A DNA stretch of 64,000 nucleotides from Pararge aegeria. Taxonomy: Eukaryota > Arthropoda > Insecta > Lepidoptera > Nymphalidae. The notes under the pieces are model-generated. The model did not search any database. It was not told the origin of the DNA and worked only from the letters and a program-made list of their open reading frames with translations. A program made the translations under genes and the position numbers. The stretch lies in NCBI RefSeq assembly GCF_905163445.1, contig NC_053202.1, forward strand, positions 12,524,001 to 12,588,000, read 5' to 3'. Positions 19,746 to 31,027 of this stretch are shown here, one piece after another (position 1 is the first letter of the stretch; each line of letters starts with the position of its first letter).

Positions 19746-19971
19746 CGCCAATACTGCAATCGATAGTACGTAATGTAATTAAGAGCAAAGTTTTGTGCAG
19801 AAGTTGCCAGCAATAAAGAAACTGTTTCTTTCTCCCTTTTAACGAAGCAACGGAAATACATCGAGAACTCACGTGCTTCATCCGGGATGCTTGCGAGTCT
19901 CACAAAATACTTAGAATACGCATAGTCACAAAGAAAAAGATACTCTAGATAGCTAGTTGTGTGTACAACGT

Positions 19972-20250
19972 GTAAATGAAAACCGAAATATTACTTTACA
20001 AACTAGAAGTACGTTATTAACTGTCTTTGAGACTTGTCTGTGAAACCGAAACGCTCATAGTTGTGAGAGTAAACCACTTCCATAGTTTTTACAGAAATAA
20101 ACCAGATACAGCCATAACAACACATGCAAAATTAAAATTAAGTGACTCCTGTCGCTTTATTAGGTACGCGTCGCGTAGCGTAAGTACTATTTGCGTGTCG
20201 GTCTTTTACCTTTAATAGGGTTGTCAAAAGAAGCACATGAAAAATAAAAA
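19972..20250 (+). repeat. unclassified repeat Y, copy 1
   Basis: 'cgtgtaaatgaaaacc', 'taagtgactcctgtcgc', 'acgcgtcgcgtagcgtaag' and 'caatagggttg'-type words occur in the same order as in copy 2 at 21149-21440. The reverse complement of the last block appears at 55055-55110. Confidence 0.6.
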
Positions 20251-20299
20251 TGCTTCTTTTGATTTAATACTTTTACAAGGTGACAGATATACACACACA

Positions 20300-21148
20300 C
20301 ACAGATACGTCAAACTTATATCAACCTCACTTAATCAACTTACACCTTGTAGTTTTTGCGTTGGGCGTTAAAATAAAAACGAAAATGAATTCTTCACAAA
20401 AAATAACTCTTAAGAAGTACCTATTGAATCCGGTGAGAATCAGCGAGTGATGGATAGGCGTAAGATAAATAAACACATCTCAATAATGGGGTTAAGTAAA
20501 AAGTTAACGGGTTCTAATTTTGTCGAATTGTGAATCATCTTGGTTACTGGCCAAAGGTTAAATTTAAACCTAACAGTTCATCGACACACCTGATTTCGAT
20601 CGTTCAATGCACTTTGAACAATCTTGAAAAACGTACGATTATAATAGCAAAATTTTATCACATAAGCGCGACATTTTGCGCGTAATATGATAACACATTG
20701 TACGGTGAGATATTTACTTATACAAGTGTTTTGTTTTGTCCTTTGAATTGTTTTTCTTTTTTTCACTCCGTAACCCATCGACTGTTTAACTGATTTTTAG
20801 CACAGAGTTAGTTAAAAGGACGGAGAGTAAAATAGGCTAAATTTTTTATCCCGGGAAAAGGAAAGATTCCCGATTACGATTCCCGGTACGGGATTCTTCA
20901 AAACCTAATTTAGACTAAAGTTACCGTTAGTTGTACTGGGATAAGAAGTAGATTATGTTACTGCTAAAACAAGTTGATTGGCTGCTTAGTTAGGGTGAGA
21001 AGGACGGACAAACAAACAAACATACTTTTGCATTTATTTTATCGACGTTTTTGCTTGTGGTTTTTATAGAAATGTCATCTGAATTCCTAAACCGGGTTGA
21101 ACCCAGCGCCTCCAAGAGCTAGACTAAACCTACTAGGCATTTATAAAA
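20300..21148. other. unrecognised, with a Helitron-like scrap
   Basis: 20820-20960 ('ttttatcccgggaaaagg', 'ggattcttcaaaacc') resembles the family N Helitron body in part. The rest is unassigned. Confidence 0.35.
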
Positions 21149-21440
21149 CGTGTAAATGAAAACCAATATAATAATACACATGCTTTAGAACTACATTATT
21201 TATTGTCTCTGAGACTTATCTGTGATGCCCAAACTCTAATAGTTTTTGAGTAAACCACTGCTATAGTTCTTACTGAAAGAAATCCGGTCAGCACATCACA
21301 CGCAAAATTAAAATCAAGTGACTCCTGTCATATCCTTATTAGGAACGCGTTGCGTAGCGTAGGTGCTATGCGTGTGTCGGTCATTTATCTTCAATAGGGT
21401 TGCCATAAATAAACACTTTTATTTGTATAGAAAAATAAAA
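21149..21440 (+). repeat. unclassified repeat Y, copy 2
   Basis: This copy is in the same orientation as copy 1, 1.2 kb downstream, and clearly diverged. Shared words include 'cgtgtaaatgaaaacc', 'tcaagtgactcctgtca' and 'acgcgttgcgtagcgtagg'. No coding sequence or terminal repeats were seen. Confidence 0.6.
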
Positions 21441-21741
21441 ATGCTTTTTTTGTGATTCCTTATGTAATATACTTATGCACCCTTCAATTGTATTTCGTAA
21501 CCGTATAAATACCAGAAAGTAATAACCGAATGAGGCCCAAGCCACGGAATTTGACGGAATTATGCCCAAGTGGGGTTAACAATGGCGGGCAGAACAAAGG
21601 GTAATTATCTTGCATTAGGCTGCAGCGGGCAGCGAGCCAGCCGTGCGGGCGGCGCAATCTGGCACCGCTTTCACACATTACGACTACGACGCCTGTCGTA
21701 TTGCGTCATATGTGGCGTCGTACGTTGGTAAAATTTGTTGT

Positions 21742-21945
21742 AATGGTAGAGTTTTTTGTGACAGAGTTCGGTCGGTTTAGTACTAACACAATGCTATTTT
21801 TTGCCGCCAAGTAACATTGTCCAAATGCTGTGTTCCGGTATTAAGAAGCCGGTGTTATAACGGGCACAAGAAGTTTTACACATACGCCTCAGGTAGGCGG
21901 CACGTTGCAGGACGCTGTTGATGCTGTTTATTGGCAATGGTTTTT
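21742..21945 (+). mobile_element. repeat K copy
   Basis: 'gagttttttgtgacagagtt', 'gccgccaagtaacattgtcc' and 'tgctgtgttccggta' match 11253-11487. The 3' end fades after 'gatgctgtttattgg'. Confidence 0.6.
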
Positions 21946-22127
21946 AAAATTTAAATTAATATTATAATAAAAAAACATAGATCCGAGTTCAAATAGCATC
22001 ATTCAAAGACAGGCGGTAGTCTTTCAGACGACACTTAAATATGGGAAGAGAATTGCTTTGATGAATAACTGCAGGCAGATTATTCTATAGGACGATAGCT
22101 TTATAAATACCTGTAAATAGGCTTCAT

Positions 22128-22236
22128 ACGCCTTTCAGTACATTGTGGCAACTCTCACGCGTGTTGGTTTCCTCGCTATGTTTTCCTTCACAAAGAAACT
22201 CATATTAGATTAAATACCGTTCATAGCTAGTTAGAG
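22128..22236 (-). mobile_element. SINE-C middle fragment
   Basis: 'gtggcaactctcacgcgtgt' and 'tggtttcctcgctatgtttt' followed by 'gttagaggtacg' are SINE-C blocks. The fragment directly abuts the next SINE-C. Confidence 0.55.
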
Positions 22237-22237
22237 G

Positions 22238-22545
22238 TACGTCATTATCATCATCATATCAACCCATTACTGTCCCACTCCAGGGCACGGGTCTCCTCCC
22301 ACAATGAGGAGGGGTTAAGGCCGTAGTCCACCACGATGGCCCAGTGCGGATCGGTGGACTCCACACACCTTTGAGAACTCTCAGGAGGACTCTCAGGCAT
22401 GCAAGTTTTCTCACGATGTTTTATTATTTGTTTCCTCACCTTCATCGTTGAAGCAAGTGATATTTTAATTGCTTAAAACGCACGTCGAAGTCCCATCCAC
22501 TGGGTTATAACCGCTAGAGGTGCGTGCGAGGAACTCATTTCAGTC
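22238..22545 (-). mobile_element. SINE-C copy with small internal changes
   Basis: An ATC tail, then 'atatcaacccattactgtcc', 'cagggcacgggtctcctcc' and 'gtagtccaccacgatggccc' give an excellent match. Short duplications ('gagaactctcaggaggactc', and a TTATTATTTG piece) have been added in the middle. Confidence 0.85.
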
Positions 22546-22774
22546 CACGCGAAGCAGCGACGCATTAGAAGAAATTGTCGCCAAGAGTAAAGTTCCCCGC
22601 GAAGTGTCCTACAAAGTGCCTGTACCCTGTGTATGGACACAGGTAGGCTGATGGCAACCTGAGTCAAACCTCGAGCAGGACATGCAATGGTGATTTTTAG
22701 TTTGGGTAAACGAGTCCCACATAACTTCCAAAAAGGACAAAGGTAGCCATACAGCTATTCCACCACACATAAAA

Positions 22775-22860
22775 AAAGGTGTCTGTAATTACACCCGTAA
22801 CCACGCCCTTCAGACCGGAAAACAGCAATGCTGCTGGATGGACCAGTAAGCATGGCGTGG
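22775..22860 (+). mobile_element. SINE-J tail fragment
   Basis: 'tctgtaattacacccgtaac' and 'cacgcccttcagaccggaaa' also occur at 32960-33020 and 58645-58700. Only this block is present. Confidence 0.5.
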
Positions 22861-22891
22861 AATTATTGGTTGAAACAGTTCTTAATCAGTT

Positions 22892-23535
22892 AAAATTCAA
22901 AATTCATTTATTTCAAGTAGGCCTAATACAAGCACTTTTGAAACGTCAAGTCTGTCCGTGTGTAGTGACTCTACCACCGGTTCGGAAGGCAGATTCTACC
23001 GAGAAGAAGCCGGCAAGAAACTCAGCAGTTGCTCTTTTCCAACATCAAAAATTTACTTTATTTATTTTATATTTTAACATTCATTTTTCTATCTTGTGAG
23101 AGATGAAAGCGGAGCCGGATGCTTCCAAGCAACCTTGTCATTAAGAAACTCATCAATTGTATAATAACCTCGCTGTAATAAATGTGTTTTAACATATTCT
23201 TTAAACTTATGGATTGGTAGGTCCAAAATTACCTTAGGAATCATATTATAAAAGCGTATACTCAATCCCACAAATGACTTCTGCACCTTTCGCAGACGAT
23301 ATGCAGATGTCACTAATTTATGACCATTTCTTGTAAGTCGACTGTTTATATCCACTTTTTGTTTATAAAGACTAATATGTTGTCTTACAAATACTATATT
23401 GTTATAAATGTATTGTGAGGCTACCGTAAGTATACCAATTTCTTTAAATTTTTCACGGAGGGATTCACGTGATTTAAGTTTATATATTGACCGTACAGCT
23501 CTTTTCTGCAGTTAGATGAGACGAAGTTATCGTGA
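22892..23535 (-). mobile_element. CR1-type LINE 3' end
   Basis: On the minus strand, 23355-23089 encodes an uninterrupted frame with YRLRKVQKSFVGLSIRFYNM and KVILDLPIHKFKEYVKTHLL, ending HPAPLSSLTR. This is a reverse transcriptase C-terminal region of CR1/Zenon type as I know it from lepidopterans. The 3' UTR follows ('gtgactctaccaccggttcg' on the plus strand) and ends in AAATTC-like repeats. Upstream sequence to 23535 shows more coding-like matches with frame breaks. It is 5'-truncated. Confidence 0.82.
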
Positions 23536-25269
23536 AGTTCGTTATATATTTCTTCAGTATACGGGCCGTGCGATTGCTATCTATTAAACTTGGTCACTGT
23601 ATTTAATTTATTGTTCGAGTTAACGTAACTCATAAAGGTACTCCTAAATGTTACTACATTCAAACCTGGATAATTTGTGTTGGAGCGTGACGTGATCGGG
23701 TTCGATGTTTATAAAATCGCAAACTAAAACGATACCTGGGCATTATATACGTGGCACTTGTCCATTCAAAGTTTTTGTTTTCAATATTCGAAATATATAT
23801 GTAAAGAAAGTATATTTCTTTAGAGTTTCAATATTGTATAATTTAAATTCTCCCGCGCTCCAAGCCGTCGGCAAAGCAGTTCAAAAGTTATGATAAAACA
23901 GTAACAAATATGGCAATCAGAAAAAGACAATTTTGATGTGTCATTGTGCGTGACTTATAACGGATAACGGAATAAATCAAAAAACCATTTGTGAATTTAC
24001 TTAAGAAATAAACTTTAAATGTCGTTTCTTTGTTTTTACAGGTAGGAGTGATTTACATATTTGTCTCAAAATTGAATTGTAGCGTAATGTAATAAAAATA
24101 ACCAAATAAATCTTTGTTTTTACAGAGCAACACATTTAAGTTGTTTCAGTTGACGAAATCATACGAAGTAAACTAAAAACTTATTATATATATATTTCAA
24201 GTAGGCCTATAAGCTCTTTTGAAACGATTTGGATTTTTCAACTGAGTAAAAAAAGGAGGAGGTTCTCAATTCGACTGTACGTACCTTTGTTTTTTTTGTA
24301 TTTTTTTTACTCGATTACTCCGCAATTTATAAATCGATTTATTTTGTTTCATACGTTATACTTTAGAAGTAGTTCCAATTTAATTGGGTGCAGATTTATT
24401 GGAGTGATCCTGGAGAAGTCGAGGGAACTCTTCAAATATAATAGGTACACCTATAGCAATTTGAGTATTTTTTAACTCGTGCATCTTTTTCCGAAAGCAC
24501 CATATGGTCTGATGATGGAACTGAAAAGGAAATGATGATGAAGACCATGGATTGCCACCGAAACATAATAATTAGTATTACAAAGGTTTCACGTCGATTA
24601 TGGTACGAGTATATGCATTGAATTAATAACATACAGTATCCTCATTCAGCCATTATTGTACGCAGTGTATTGTGTTCAAAAACGGTGAAAACGTCCCGCG
24701 CACGTCTCATTTACACCCGCGGAATGTTGCTAGCTCACAAACTTTTCCCCATTTTCTCGTTTTATGGTGAACATTTTTAACATTAGAGGTGAAATAATTA
24801 CTGTCAACTGCTAAATGGTATGAAGTGACTACCGTTTGTTCGAGAAACTATATAATTTAACTTAAGTTTGGGAAATTTCATGCTCCTCCGTCCGCGCAAT
24901 TTTCTTAAAATGGGTTACAATGTGTTGGCTACACGTATTAATCTCAACGGCCTGTACGTCTTTAGAGACGATTCAAACACTGTCTAAGCGTATTAATATA
25001 TTGATAACATATATTTATTCGTATTTTTAGCATTTGTATACTATGTCCTTATATTTTCTTTTCTCTTGTTGTTCTTCTGGTATGGATCACTTATAGAAAT
25101 AAATAAGTGTTTCCTCGTCCACATCTTTACATTTTTATAATTGTTTCCTCTTCATTTACAAAAAATAACTTTATCAGTAGCCTTTTTTACTTATTTATAC
25201 TTAGCTTTTACGATCGAAATCGTTCCATTAATTTTATGCTACAGACCGAGAATAGACTGGAAATAATAT
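23536..25269. other. 1.7 kb with little recognised
   Basis: A short LINE-Z scrap ('tatttcaagtaggcctataa', 24192-24235) is the only identified piece. Several short frames (for example 25107-25358) are AT-driven without domains. It is one of the longer stretches free of the common repeats. Confidence 0.35.
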
Positions 25270-25480
25270 ATAATACCACTACTTGCATTGGAAGTCAAAA
25301 AAGAACATCGCAAAACATCTGCGCCGCACAGTATTTGCATGTGAAGAGTCCTCAATGAAGCGTTCGATAGACCTCTTGACCGTTGCGGATTAACTGCTTA
25401 CTACAAATTACTGCTTTTCGGCCTCAAGCCTGCCCGTGACCTTTACTGACCGGACTGTCGTTAAATACTAATTCAATTCT
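25270..25480 (+). repeat. unclassified repeat S, copy 1
   Basis: 'cattggaagtcaaaaaagaa', 'aagcgttcgatagacctctt' and 'ctgcccgtgacctttactga' appear again, in order, in copies 2 and 3 downstream. Confidence 0.6.
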
Positions 25481-25509
25481 AAGTTAAATTTACTAAGTAA
25501 ATTCCAAAA

Positions 25510-25722
25510 CTCACAACCTGCTTTCTAAGTGCGAGGCTGTGGGTTTGACTTCCACAACTGAAAAATGATTGTGTGATGAACATGAATTTTTATCTGTATA
25601 TATATTATTAGTATTCATGTATAATTAATAAAAATATTCATCAGTCATCTTAGTACCCATAGCACAAGCTACGCTTACTTTGGGGCTAGATGGTGAGATT
25701 TGTCGTAGTTTATTTATTTACG
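25510..25722 (+). mobile_element. SINE-A copy lacking the A box
   Basis: It starts inside the head ('acctgctttctaagtgcgag'), has a mutated B box ('gggtttgacttcc'), and a full body to 'gtcgtagtttatttattta'. Confidence 0.78.
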
Positions 25723-25724
25723 TT

Positions 25725-25918
25725 ACCGGTCCTCTACAAGGCACGGGTTGCCTTTCAGAATAAGAAGGGTTTAGGCCATAGTCTACCACGCTGGCCAAGT
25801 GTGAATTGGTAGACTTCACACACCGTTGAAAATATCATGGAGAACTCTCAGGCATGCAGCATCCATCACGATGTTTTTCCTTCACCGCTAAGGCAAGTGA
25901 TATTTAAATTGCTTTGAT
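25725..25918 (-). mobile_element. SINE-C copy, partial
   Basis: 'accggtcctctacaaggcac', 'catagtctaccacgctggcc' and 'ctctcaggcatgcagc' match the family. It directly follows SINE-A and lacks both the ATG tail and the tRNA-like end. Confidence 0.75.
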
Positions 25919-25924
25919 GATGCA

Positions 25925-26120
25925 AGAAAAGGATAGAAATAGACTCTTTGCATTGAAAGTCAAAAATAGAACATGTCTCCAGAGTCGAAAGTTCTCCAGG
26001 GACGCAAATTATTTAAGTTTCAAGAGCCAACAGTGAAACGTTCGATAGACCTCGCTACTTTTATCGAGGTAAAACTCGCTGCAATCGACTTTACTGACTG
26101 ATCGGTCGGTTGTTATTTAT
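25925..26120 (+). repeat. unclassified repeat S, copy 2
   Basis: 'gcattgaaagtcaaaaatag', 'gaaacgttcgatagacctcg' and 'ctttactgactgatcggtcg' parallel copy 1. A 'ctccagggacgcaaatt' block is shared with copy 3. Confidence 0.55.
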
Positions 26121-26239
26121 TCTCTAGGATATAAATATTACTGAATTATTCACATCGTCAAATATAATGTCTATCGGGATTTATTTACTTTTATAACAGT
26201 TTGAGACCATCCATTGAATGTGTTTAAATCCAGCCCAAC

Positions 26240-26466
26240 TTCATCATAATCAATCCATTACCGGACCACGAGCTGGCCAAGTGCGGGTTAGTAGATTTCA
26301 CAAGCCATTGAGGACATAATGGAGAAATCTCAATGTTCTTTCCTCGCAATGTTTTCCGTCAAGTAATAATTCATTTGCTTAAACTAAAAACGCATATAAC
26401 TCAGAAAAATCAGTGGTGCGTGCCGGGGCACGAACTCGGTCTCAACAAAAGGAAAGCCGAAGCCTA
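26240..26466 (-). mobile_element. SINE-C copy, diverged
   Basis: 'aatcaatccattaccggacc', 'gagctggccaagtgcgggtt' and 'gtgcgtgccggggcacgaac' are in the right order. Its middle has lost the 'ggcatgcaggtttcc' block. Confidence 0.7.
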
Positions 26467-26507
26467 CAATGTTCTTAAGTCTTGTATTATTTATCACTTG
26501 CTACATT

Positions 26508-26692
26508 CCACCCGCGTACTTCGTCTGGGTTTATTACAGTGTTTTAGAAATCCCGTGGGTACCTTTGTTTTTCCAAGAATAAAAAGTGGCCTATGTTACT
26601 CTCCATCCTTTTTACTAACTCTTTACAAAAATAAACCGTGAAGTAAGGACAAACTTACAAGCACAGTTTCACATCTTCACTAATATTATAAA
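26508..26692 (-). mobile_element. Helitron-like fragment, family N
   Basis: 'cccgcgtacttcgtctgggt' and 'tttattacagtg' at the left, then 'gaataaaaagtggcctatgt', 'actctccatcc' and 'cactaatattataa' at the right. The left block is the hairpin-rich 3' end in the minus orientation, but the CTAG terminus is mutated. Related pieces: 36953, 41865, 53213, 57108 and 62375. Confidence 0.5.
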
Positions 26693-26789
26693 CCTTATAA
26701 TTTGTTTAATGTTGGCCCTTTTTTACTAGCTAGCTTATTAATTAAGGAAGGACTATAAACGAATGTGCCCTTTTTTAATAGAAATATTA

Positions 26790-26990
26790 TAAACAAAAAG
26801 ATACCAGGGACGCAGAGCGAGTGTGAAGCATCCTCAATTGAACGTTCGATCGACCTCGTGACCTTTGTGGAGGAAACGCTTACTACAAACTACTGACACG
26901 GCGGCCTCAGGGCTGCCCGTGACCTATACCGCACGGACTAACGACTGTGGAACTAGGAAAGTGCATGAAATTAGAAATATAAATGACAAG
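26790..26990 (+). repeat. unclassified repeat S, copy 3
   Basis: 'ccagggacgcagagcgagtg', 'tgaacgttcgatcgacctcg' and 'gcttactacaaactactgac' to 'ggctgcccgtgacc' match copies 1 and 2. It is the longest and clearest copy. Confidence 0.6.
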
Positions 26991-27034
26991 CCGTTACGAG
27001 AGGGCTTTAGTCCAGCAGTGGGCTGTTATAGATT

Positions 27035-27205
27035 GCGGCGGTCTTTACATTACCAAACTAGATGGCTCCACAAAAATTCTGCGTCGCGCCAACGAAGTGT
27101 TTTGTCACAAAAATTTACCATATATACAACTTCCAGAGATAAATGTTCGGATCTCGGTCCCCGAGCACGATTACCCGCTCGGAGCAAGATCTTAGGTAGG
27201 TAGCG
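27035..27205 (+). repeat. unclassified repeat T, copy 1
   Basis: 'attaccaaactagatggctc', 'gtcgcgccaacgaagtg' and 'cggtccccgagcacgattac' match 47295-47440. The open frame at 26865-27203 spans S and T and is not supported as a gene. Confidence 0.6.
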
Positions 27206-27427
27206 GAACGTCGTCAGCTTTTCTTGGAAGAAGGTAGCGGGTAGCTATTAGGCTAGCTACCCGCGACTATAAAAGCCTGTATACTGTCTGAAGGGGGGTT
27301 TAAGCTATCACAATTCTCTCTTAGTTAGCGCGAGAGCTCCGATAATCGGCTAGGGTGGTTGGTAAACGTCCGGGATGTACATAAAAGGTTCCACAGGTGT
27401 CACAAACACAAAGCAAACAAGACGCAC

Positions 27428-27575
27428 AAGACGTGGTGGTTTATAGTTTGGGTATACCCCCTTTAGGCAGGACGCCGGTAATGTGCCCCCACATTACCTG
27501 CGTCCGACCCAAGAAAGGAGGTCTACCTCTTTTCTTACGCTTAATCCTCTTTGCTCCTAGGGTGGTAACTAGACA
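27428..27575 (+). repeat. unclassified repeat F, plus copy
   Basis: 'gtggtttatagtttgggtat' and 'accccctttaggcaggac' followed by 'cacattacctgcgtcc' correspond to the reverse copy at 4788-4965. Confidence 0.5.
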
Positions 27576-27837
27576 CTAGTAGTATTATTTCTAAGTATAT
27601 TCCTGGACTAGCTAGCCCTTGAGTCTTGGGCCAGGGGCTTTGAGCTTATAGGTCACAAAAGTGGCGCATTTTAATTTTTTTACATATTATGCAAGAATTT
27701 TTCTCCATTTTAAATTATAATATTTGCATATTCTATAACATGCAACATTGTAATACCAAAGTCACATCCTACTGTGTAACATATTTTTTTACTATTTTCC
27801 ATTAAAAGAGCTGTAAGATATTTAAATATATTTAATG

Positions 27838-27931
27838 TGCGGCCAAGCGATTTAGCGGTCCGGTATAATGGCGCGTGGACACCTTTTAGGTGTATGGCTT
27901 AACAGATTAGCCCGCTACCATCTTAGTGGAA
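27838..27931 (+). mobile_element. SINE-B 3' fragment
   Basis: 'gccaagcgatttagcggtcc', 'ttaggtgtatggcttaacag' and 'attagcccgctaccatctta' match SINE-B. The copy stops at the start of the hairpin that follows. Confidence 0.7.
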
Positions 27932-27985
27932 ACTACTACTAAATGTTCCATACAGTGACCTTTGTATGGAACATTTAGTAGTAGT
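27932..27985. repeat. perfect hairpin, 23-bp arms, 8-base loop
   Basis: 27932-27954 and 27963-27985 are perfectly complementary around 'gtgacctt'. It lies exactly at the broken edge of a SINE-B fragment. Confidence 0.88.
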
Positions 27986-28233
27986 AAGGTTCGATTAAAA
28001 CTTCATGCAAATCCGCTGGAATTCAGCGCGCCAGTGTTCCGGCTAAATTGCTGTCATTTAGTCCGACTGCGAACTTCGGCTAAAGCGCTAAACTACACTG
28101 GCTATGCATATAGCCCGTTCATTGTTTAACACTGGCTCTCTACGTCTACTAATTAGATATGAAAATCGTATGCCTTCACTGAATACCTCGTAGGTTTTGT
28201 AGTTATTTCTTGAAGGCAGTTTTATTAGAATAC

Positions 28234-28412
28234 TAGCAGACCCGCGCGACTTTGTTCGCGAATGAGTCGACTTAAAAAAATAGTTGTCGCGGACTGCTTT
28301 ATAGAACTTTAAATAAACAACAATTCCGACATTTCCGATATACTTACTACATACTTCCGTCGTTTGGCGTAACATTTACCGTTCACGCATCGCACGTGCT
28401 AAAAAAATATAG
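28234..28412 (-). mobile_element. Helitron family E, 3' part
   Basis: CTAG at 28234-28237 begins the plus-strand view, followed by 'cagacccgcgcgactttgtt' and 'cgcgaatgagtcgacttaaa', the reverse complement of 4380-4417. It continues through 'acttccgtcgtttggcgtaa' and is cut at about 28412, so the TC end is missing. Confidence 0.75.
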
Positions 28413-28570
28413 ATATGGAAGGCCAAGGTATTCCGATATTCACTTCAATACCCACAATGTTCAGGATGGCACTTAAAGCTAAATACCTAGTTTCTTAGCA
28501 GTAATCATTTATTCTCATGACTATTATTCTTCCTTCCTATTAAAGTATTCATTTAATAAAAGACATCTTT

Positions 28571-28660
28571 AAAGCCCACCAACCGGCTTTAGAGCAGTGT
28601 TGTGGGTCTGTACTCTATAAACCTGACTTCCCAAAGAGTGAAATAAAACAACTGGACCGA
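28571..28660 (+). mobile_element. SINE family V fragment
   Basis: 'aaagcccaccaaccggcttt' and 'agagcagtgttgtgggtct' align with the 'cccacattggagctgagtgg' block at 18775. Confidence 0.4.
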
Positions 28661-28689
28661 CTCTAATACTGTAGCTTCTCTATAATTCA

Positions 28690-28800
28690 TATTACTTGTT
28701 ACCTTTAAATGACTCTACTACCAGTTCGGAATGCTGTCTTCGGCAGAGAAGACCACTGGCAAGAAACTCTACCGTTGCTCTTTTATTCAATCAATTAAAA
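28690..28800 (-). mobile_element. CR1-type LINE 3' UTR fragment
   Basis: 'gactctactaccagttcgga', 'tgctgtcttcggcagagaag' and 'ggcaagaaactctaccgttg' are a diverged version of the 3' UTR seen at 22965-23040. Confidence 0.65.
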
Positions 28801-29690
28801 CAAAACTTATAAACACAATTACAACATTGTCATATGTTATAACGCTAAGCCCTTTGATACAAGACATATAAGACAGGTCAAACATAACTACTATGATCAC
28901 TTATAACATCAGGACTTTTGGAACAAGTTGTTTGTATAGAGCAACCTCTGCTACATACGCTATCTGTATAAAATAATGCTAGGGCTCCATATATTATACC
29001 TGAATAACCCAAAGGATATAAGAGATATACTTATCTGATGCCACATCAGGTAGCAACATAGTACCAACAACTTATCTCAACTCCATCACCAATACATACG
29101 ACTCTTGTTTCGTCACAACAATATTTCCTTAAGTATATCGTTTCCATTATAAATCATCTATTCCTAATTTGTAACGTTCTATCGACAATACTTTACTTAA
29201 TCTCCTTTTCTCAATGAATTAATTAAAATCCGTGCTAACTTTTCTTTCCCGCCAATCTTGTCAAACTCGCGTCTCCCGCCATAGATCCTATATTTTTCTT
29301 TGACAGTTTACTAAAGGCCATTATTCTTTTTTCAATACACTATCAATGAGTATACAAACTATGATTTGTTGATATATTTAATATAATCATCGGGTTTATC
29401 ATAGATAAAGTGCTATAATTCCCTATTCCCTAAGTGTGTTAGGAACACACGCATCGGAATCTCTCAAAAAGGATATTTATTGCAGTTTTTCAACATTTCT
29501 CATTAATGATAGTAGCCATTAGTCGTAGCGTGATGTTAAATAGCCATAATTGTTACGACCAATCCAAAAAAAAAAAGAAACATTTTCTGAGATTACCGCG
29601 TTTTAACCAAACAAAACTTAAAAACTTTATAATATTTAAACTATGCCTATCCAAACAACCACGTCACGTCATCTAAAACTCCGTTGCGCG
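28801..29690. other. unrecognised stretch
   Basis: AT-rich with an A run at 29567-29576. No repeat or gene recognised. Confidence 0.4.
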
Positions 29691-29694
29691 GATT

Positions 29695-29939
29695 AATAGA
29701 CAATAATGCGGAAAAATAGCGATGCTATCCTGCAGAAGTTGTTATCTTTTCCGGGATAAAAAAAGCCTATAAGCCAGACTATATTGTAGGTATCTCTGCC
29801 AAATTATACCCAAATCGGTTTATTCATTGTGGCGTTAAAGTGTAGCAAACATGCATCCATATATCCATCCATACACCCATCTATCCATCCATACATCTAT
29901 TATCACAAACTTTCGCATTTATATATAATATTAGTAGGA
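29695..29939 (-). mobile_element. Helitron-like element, family H, 5' end clear
   Basis: The right end reads 'tataatattagtaggat', so on the minus strand the element begins TC followed by CTACTAATATTATA, a start shared with 61974-62277 and 59661-60077. An ATCC microsatellite (29850-29895) lies inside. The 3' end is eroded ('ccgttgcgcggatta'). Confidence 0.6.
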
Positions 29940-30310
29940 TGGTACGCATGCATTCGATTCGAAATATGCCTTGCGACTTGCTGTTATCTGTAAAGAATTA
30001 TGTCCTTGATCTCCGACAATATTCATCAAATCTTCATTAAAATTAGACAATGCATGCTTGGTAATACACACTGTGAAAATAAAAAAAAGAATTATTAAAA
30101 TCGGTGCAAATTTAACGGAGATATGAAGTAAAATTGATAAAAGTTTTCAACCCATTTCCCGGAGGAAACTTATTGTTTATCAGGATAAAATGTAGCCTAT
30201 ATGTTGACCCGGAATATCAACTACCACTATACCAACTTTTATTTTGAATCCGTTCAGTAGTTTTCACGTGATGCCTGGACAGACAGACACAGACAGCTAA
30301 AATGAAAAAA
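29940..30310 (+). repeat. unclassified repeat AA, copy 1
   Basis: It starts 'ggtacgcatgcattcgat' and runs through 'atgtccttgatctccgacaa', 'cccatttcccggaggaaact' and 'gtgatgcctggacagacaga'. The second copy is at 44342-45240, also directly after a Helitron end. The AGAC-rich end is typical of older Helitron or SINE-like elements. Confidence 0.65.
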
Positions 30311-31027
30311 AAAAATCTGTTTTGGACTCAATATCGATTATAAAGCATCCCCCGGTCAAAATTTTCAAAATATATTAAATGTACAGAAATCTTTCAGTTA
30401 TAGTTTTATTATAAGTATAGATTACTCCCTTCTCTAATGAAATCTCTTAATCTAACCCTTCTTCTTAACTTAATGTACTTTGTATTTGGTGTACAATAAA
30501 GTGTATTTTTGATTTAATTTGTCTACTTAATATTGAAATGAATTCCGCCCACTACGTGCAGTTTAACAAATCGCCCGTATTCCGCGGACCGTTCGCCCAC
30601 GCCGCCCAATTCACAGTTCAACTGTTCCAGACAAATACAACCCCTAGCTATTTTTGAGTAGCCAGTAATTGCTGCACAAGTAATTACCTTACCGGTTATA
30701 TAAATAGCGCTTTAATCAGAACTGTGGGTTTAATTATCAAAACCGACGTTTGGGATATTTACTTTTGTTTTCCTCCGAATAAATATATTGTAGAAACTGG
30801 CGAGACAAAAGGCAAAAGGTAAAAAACGATCCTCTAAGGCGCTTGTCTCGCTAGAACCGGCTATAGGATGTTACTAGTGCCGTGCTCTTCATACACGCAC
30901 CGAAGTACAGCTACCCTATATTTTTGAAGTTATACTTCTTTAGCGGCGTTAGGAAAAATCATGGGAGTGAAATTATACGATGCAACGAAATGCGCGCGCA
31001 CATGGTTACACGATTTTAATGGATAAA
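30311..31027. other. unrecognised, GC-richer in the middle
   Basis: 30540-30725 is less AT-rich and includes a TATAAATA at 30699. Nothing indicates a promoter beyond that word. Confidence 0.35.

Noticed and set aside
26865..27203. 112-codon plus-strand frame
   Set aside because: It spans repeats S and T, both of which recur elsewhere without keeping the frame.
30699..30720. TATAAATA followed by TCAGA as a core promoter
   Set aside because: The spacing is too short (about 19 bases) and no leader or transcript-like sequence follows.
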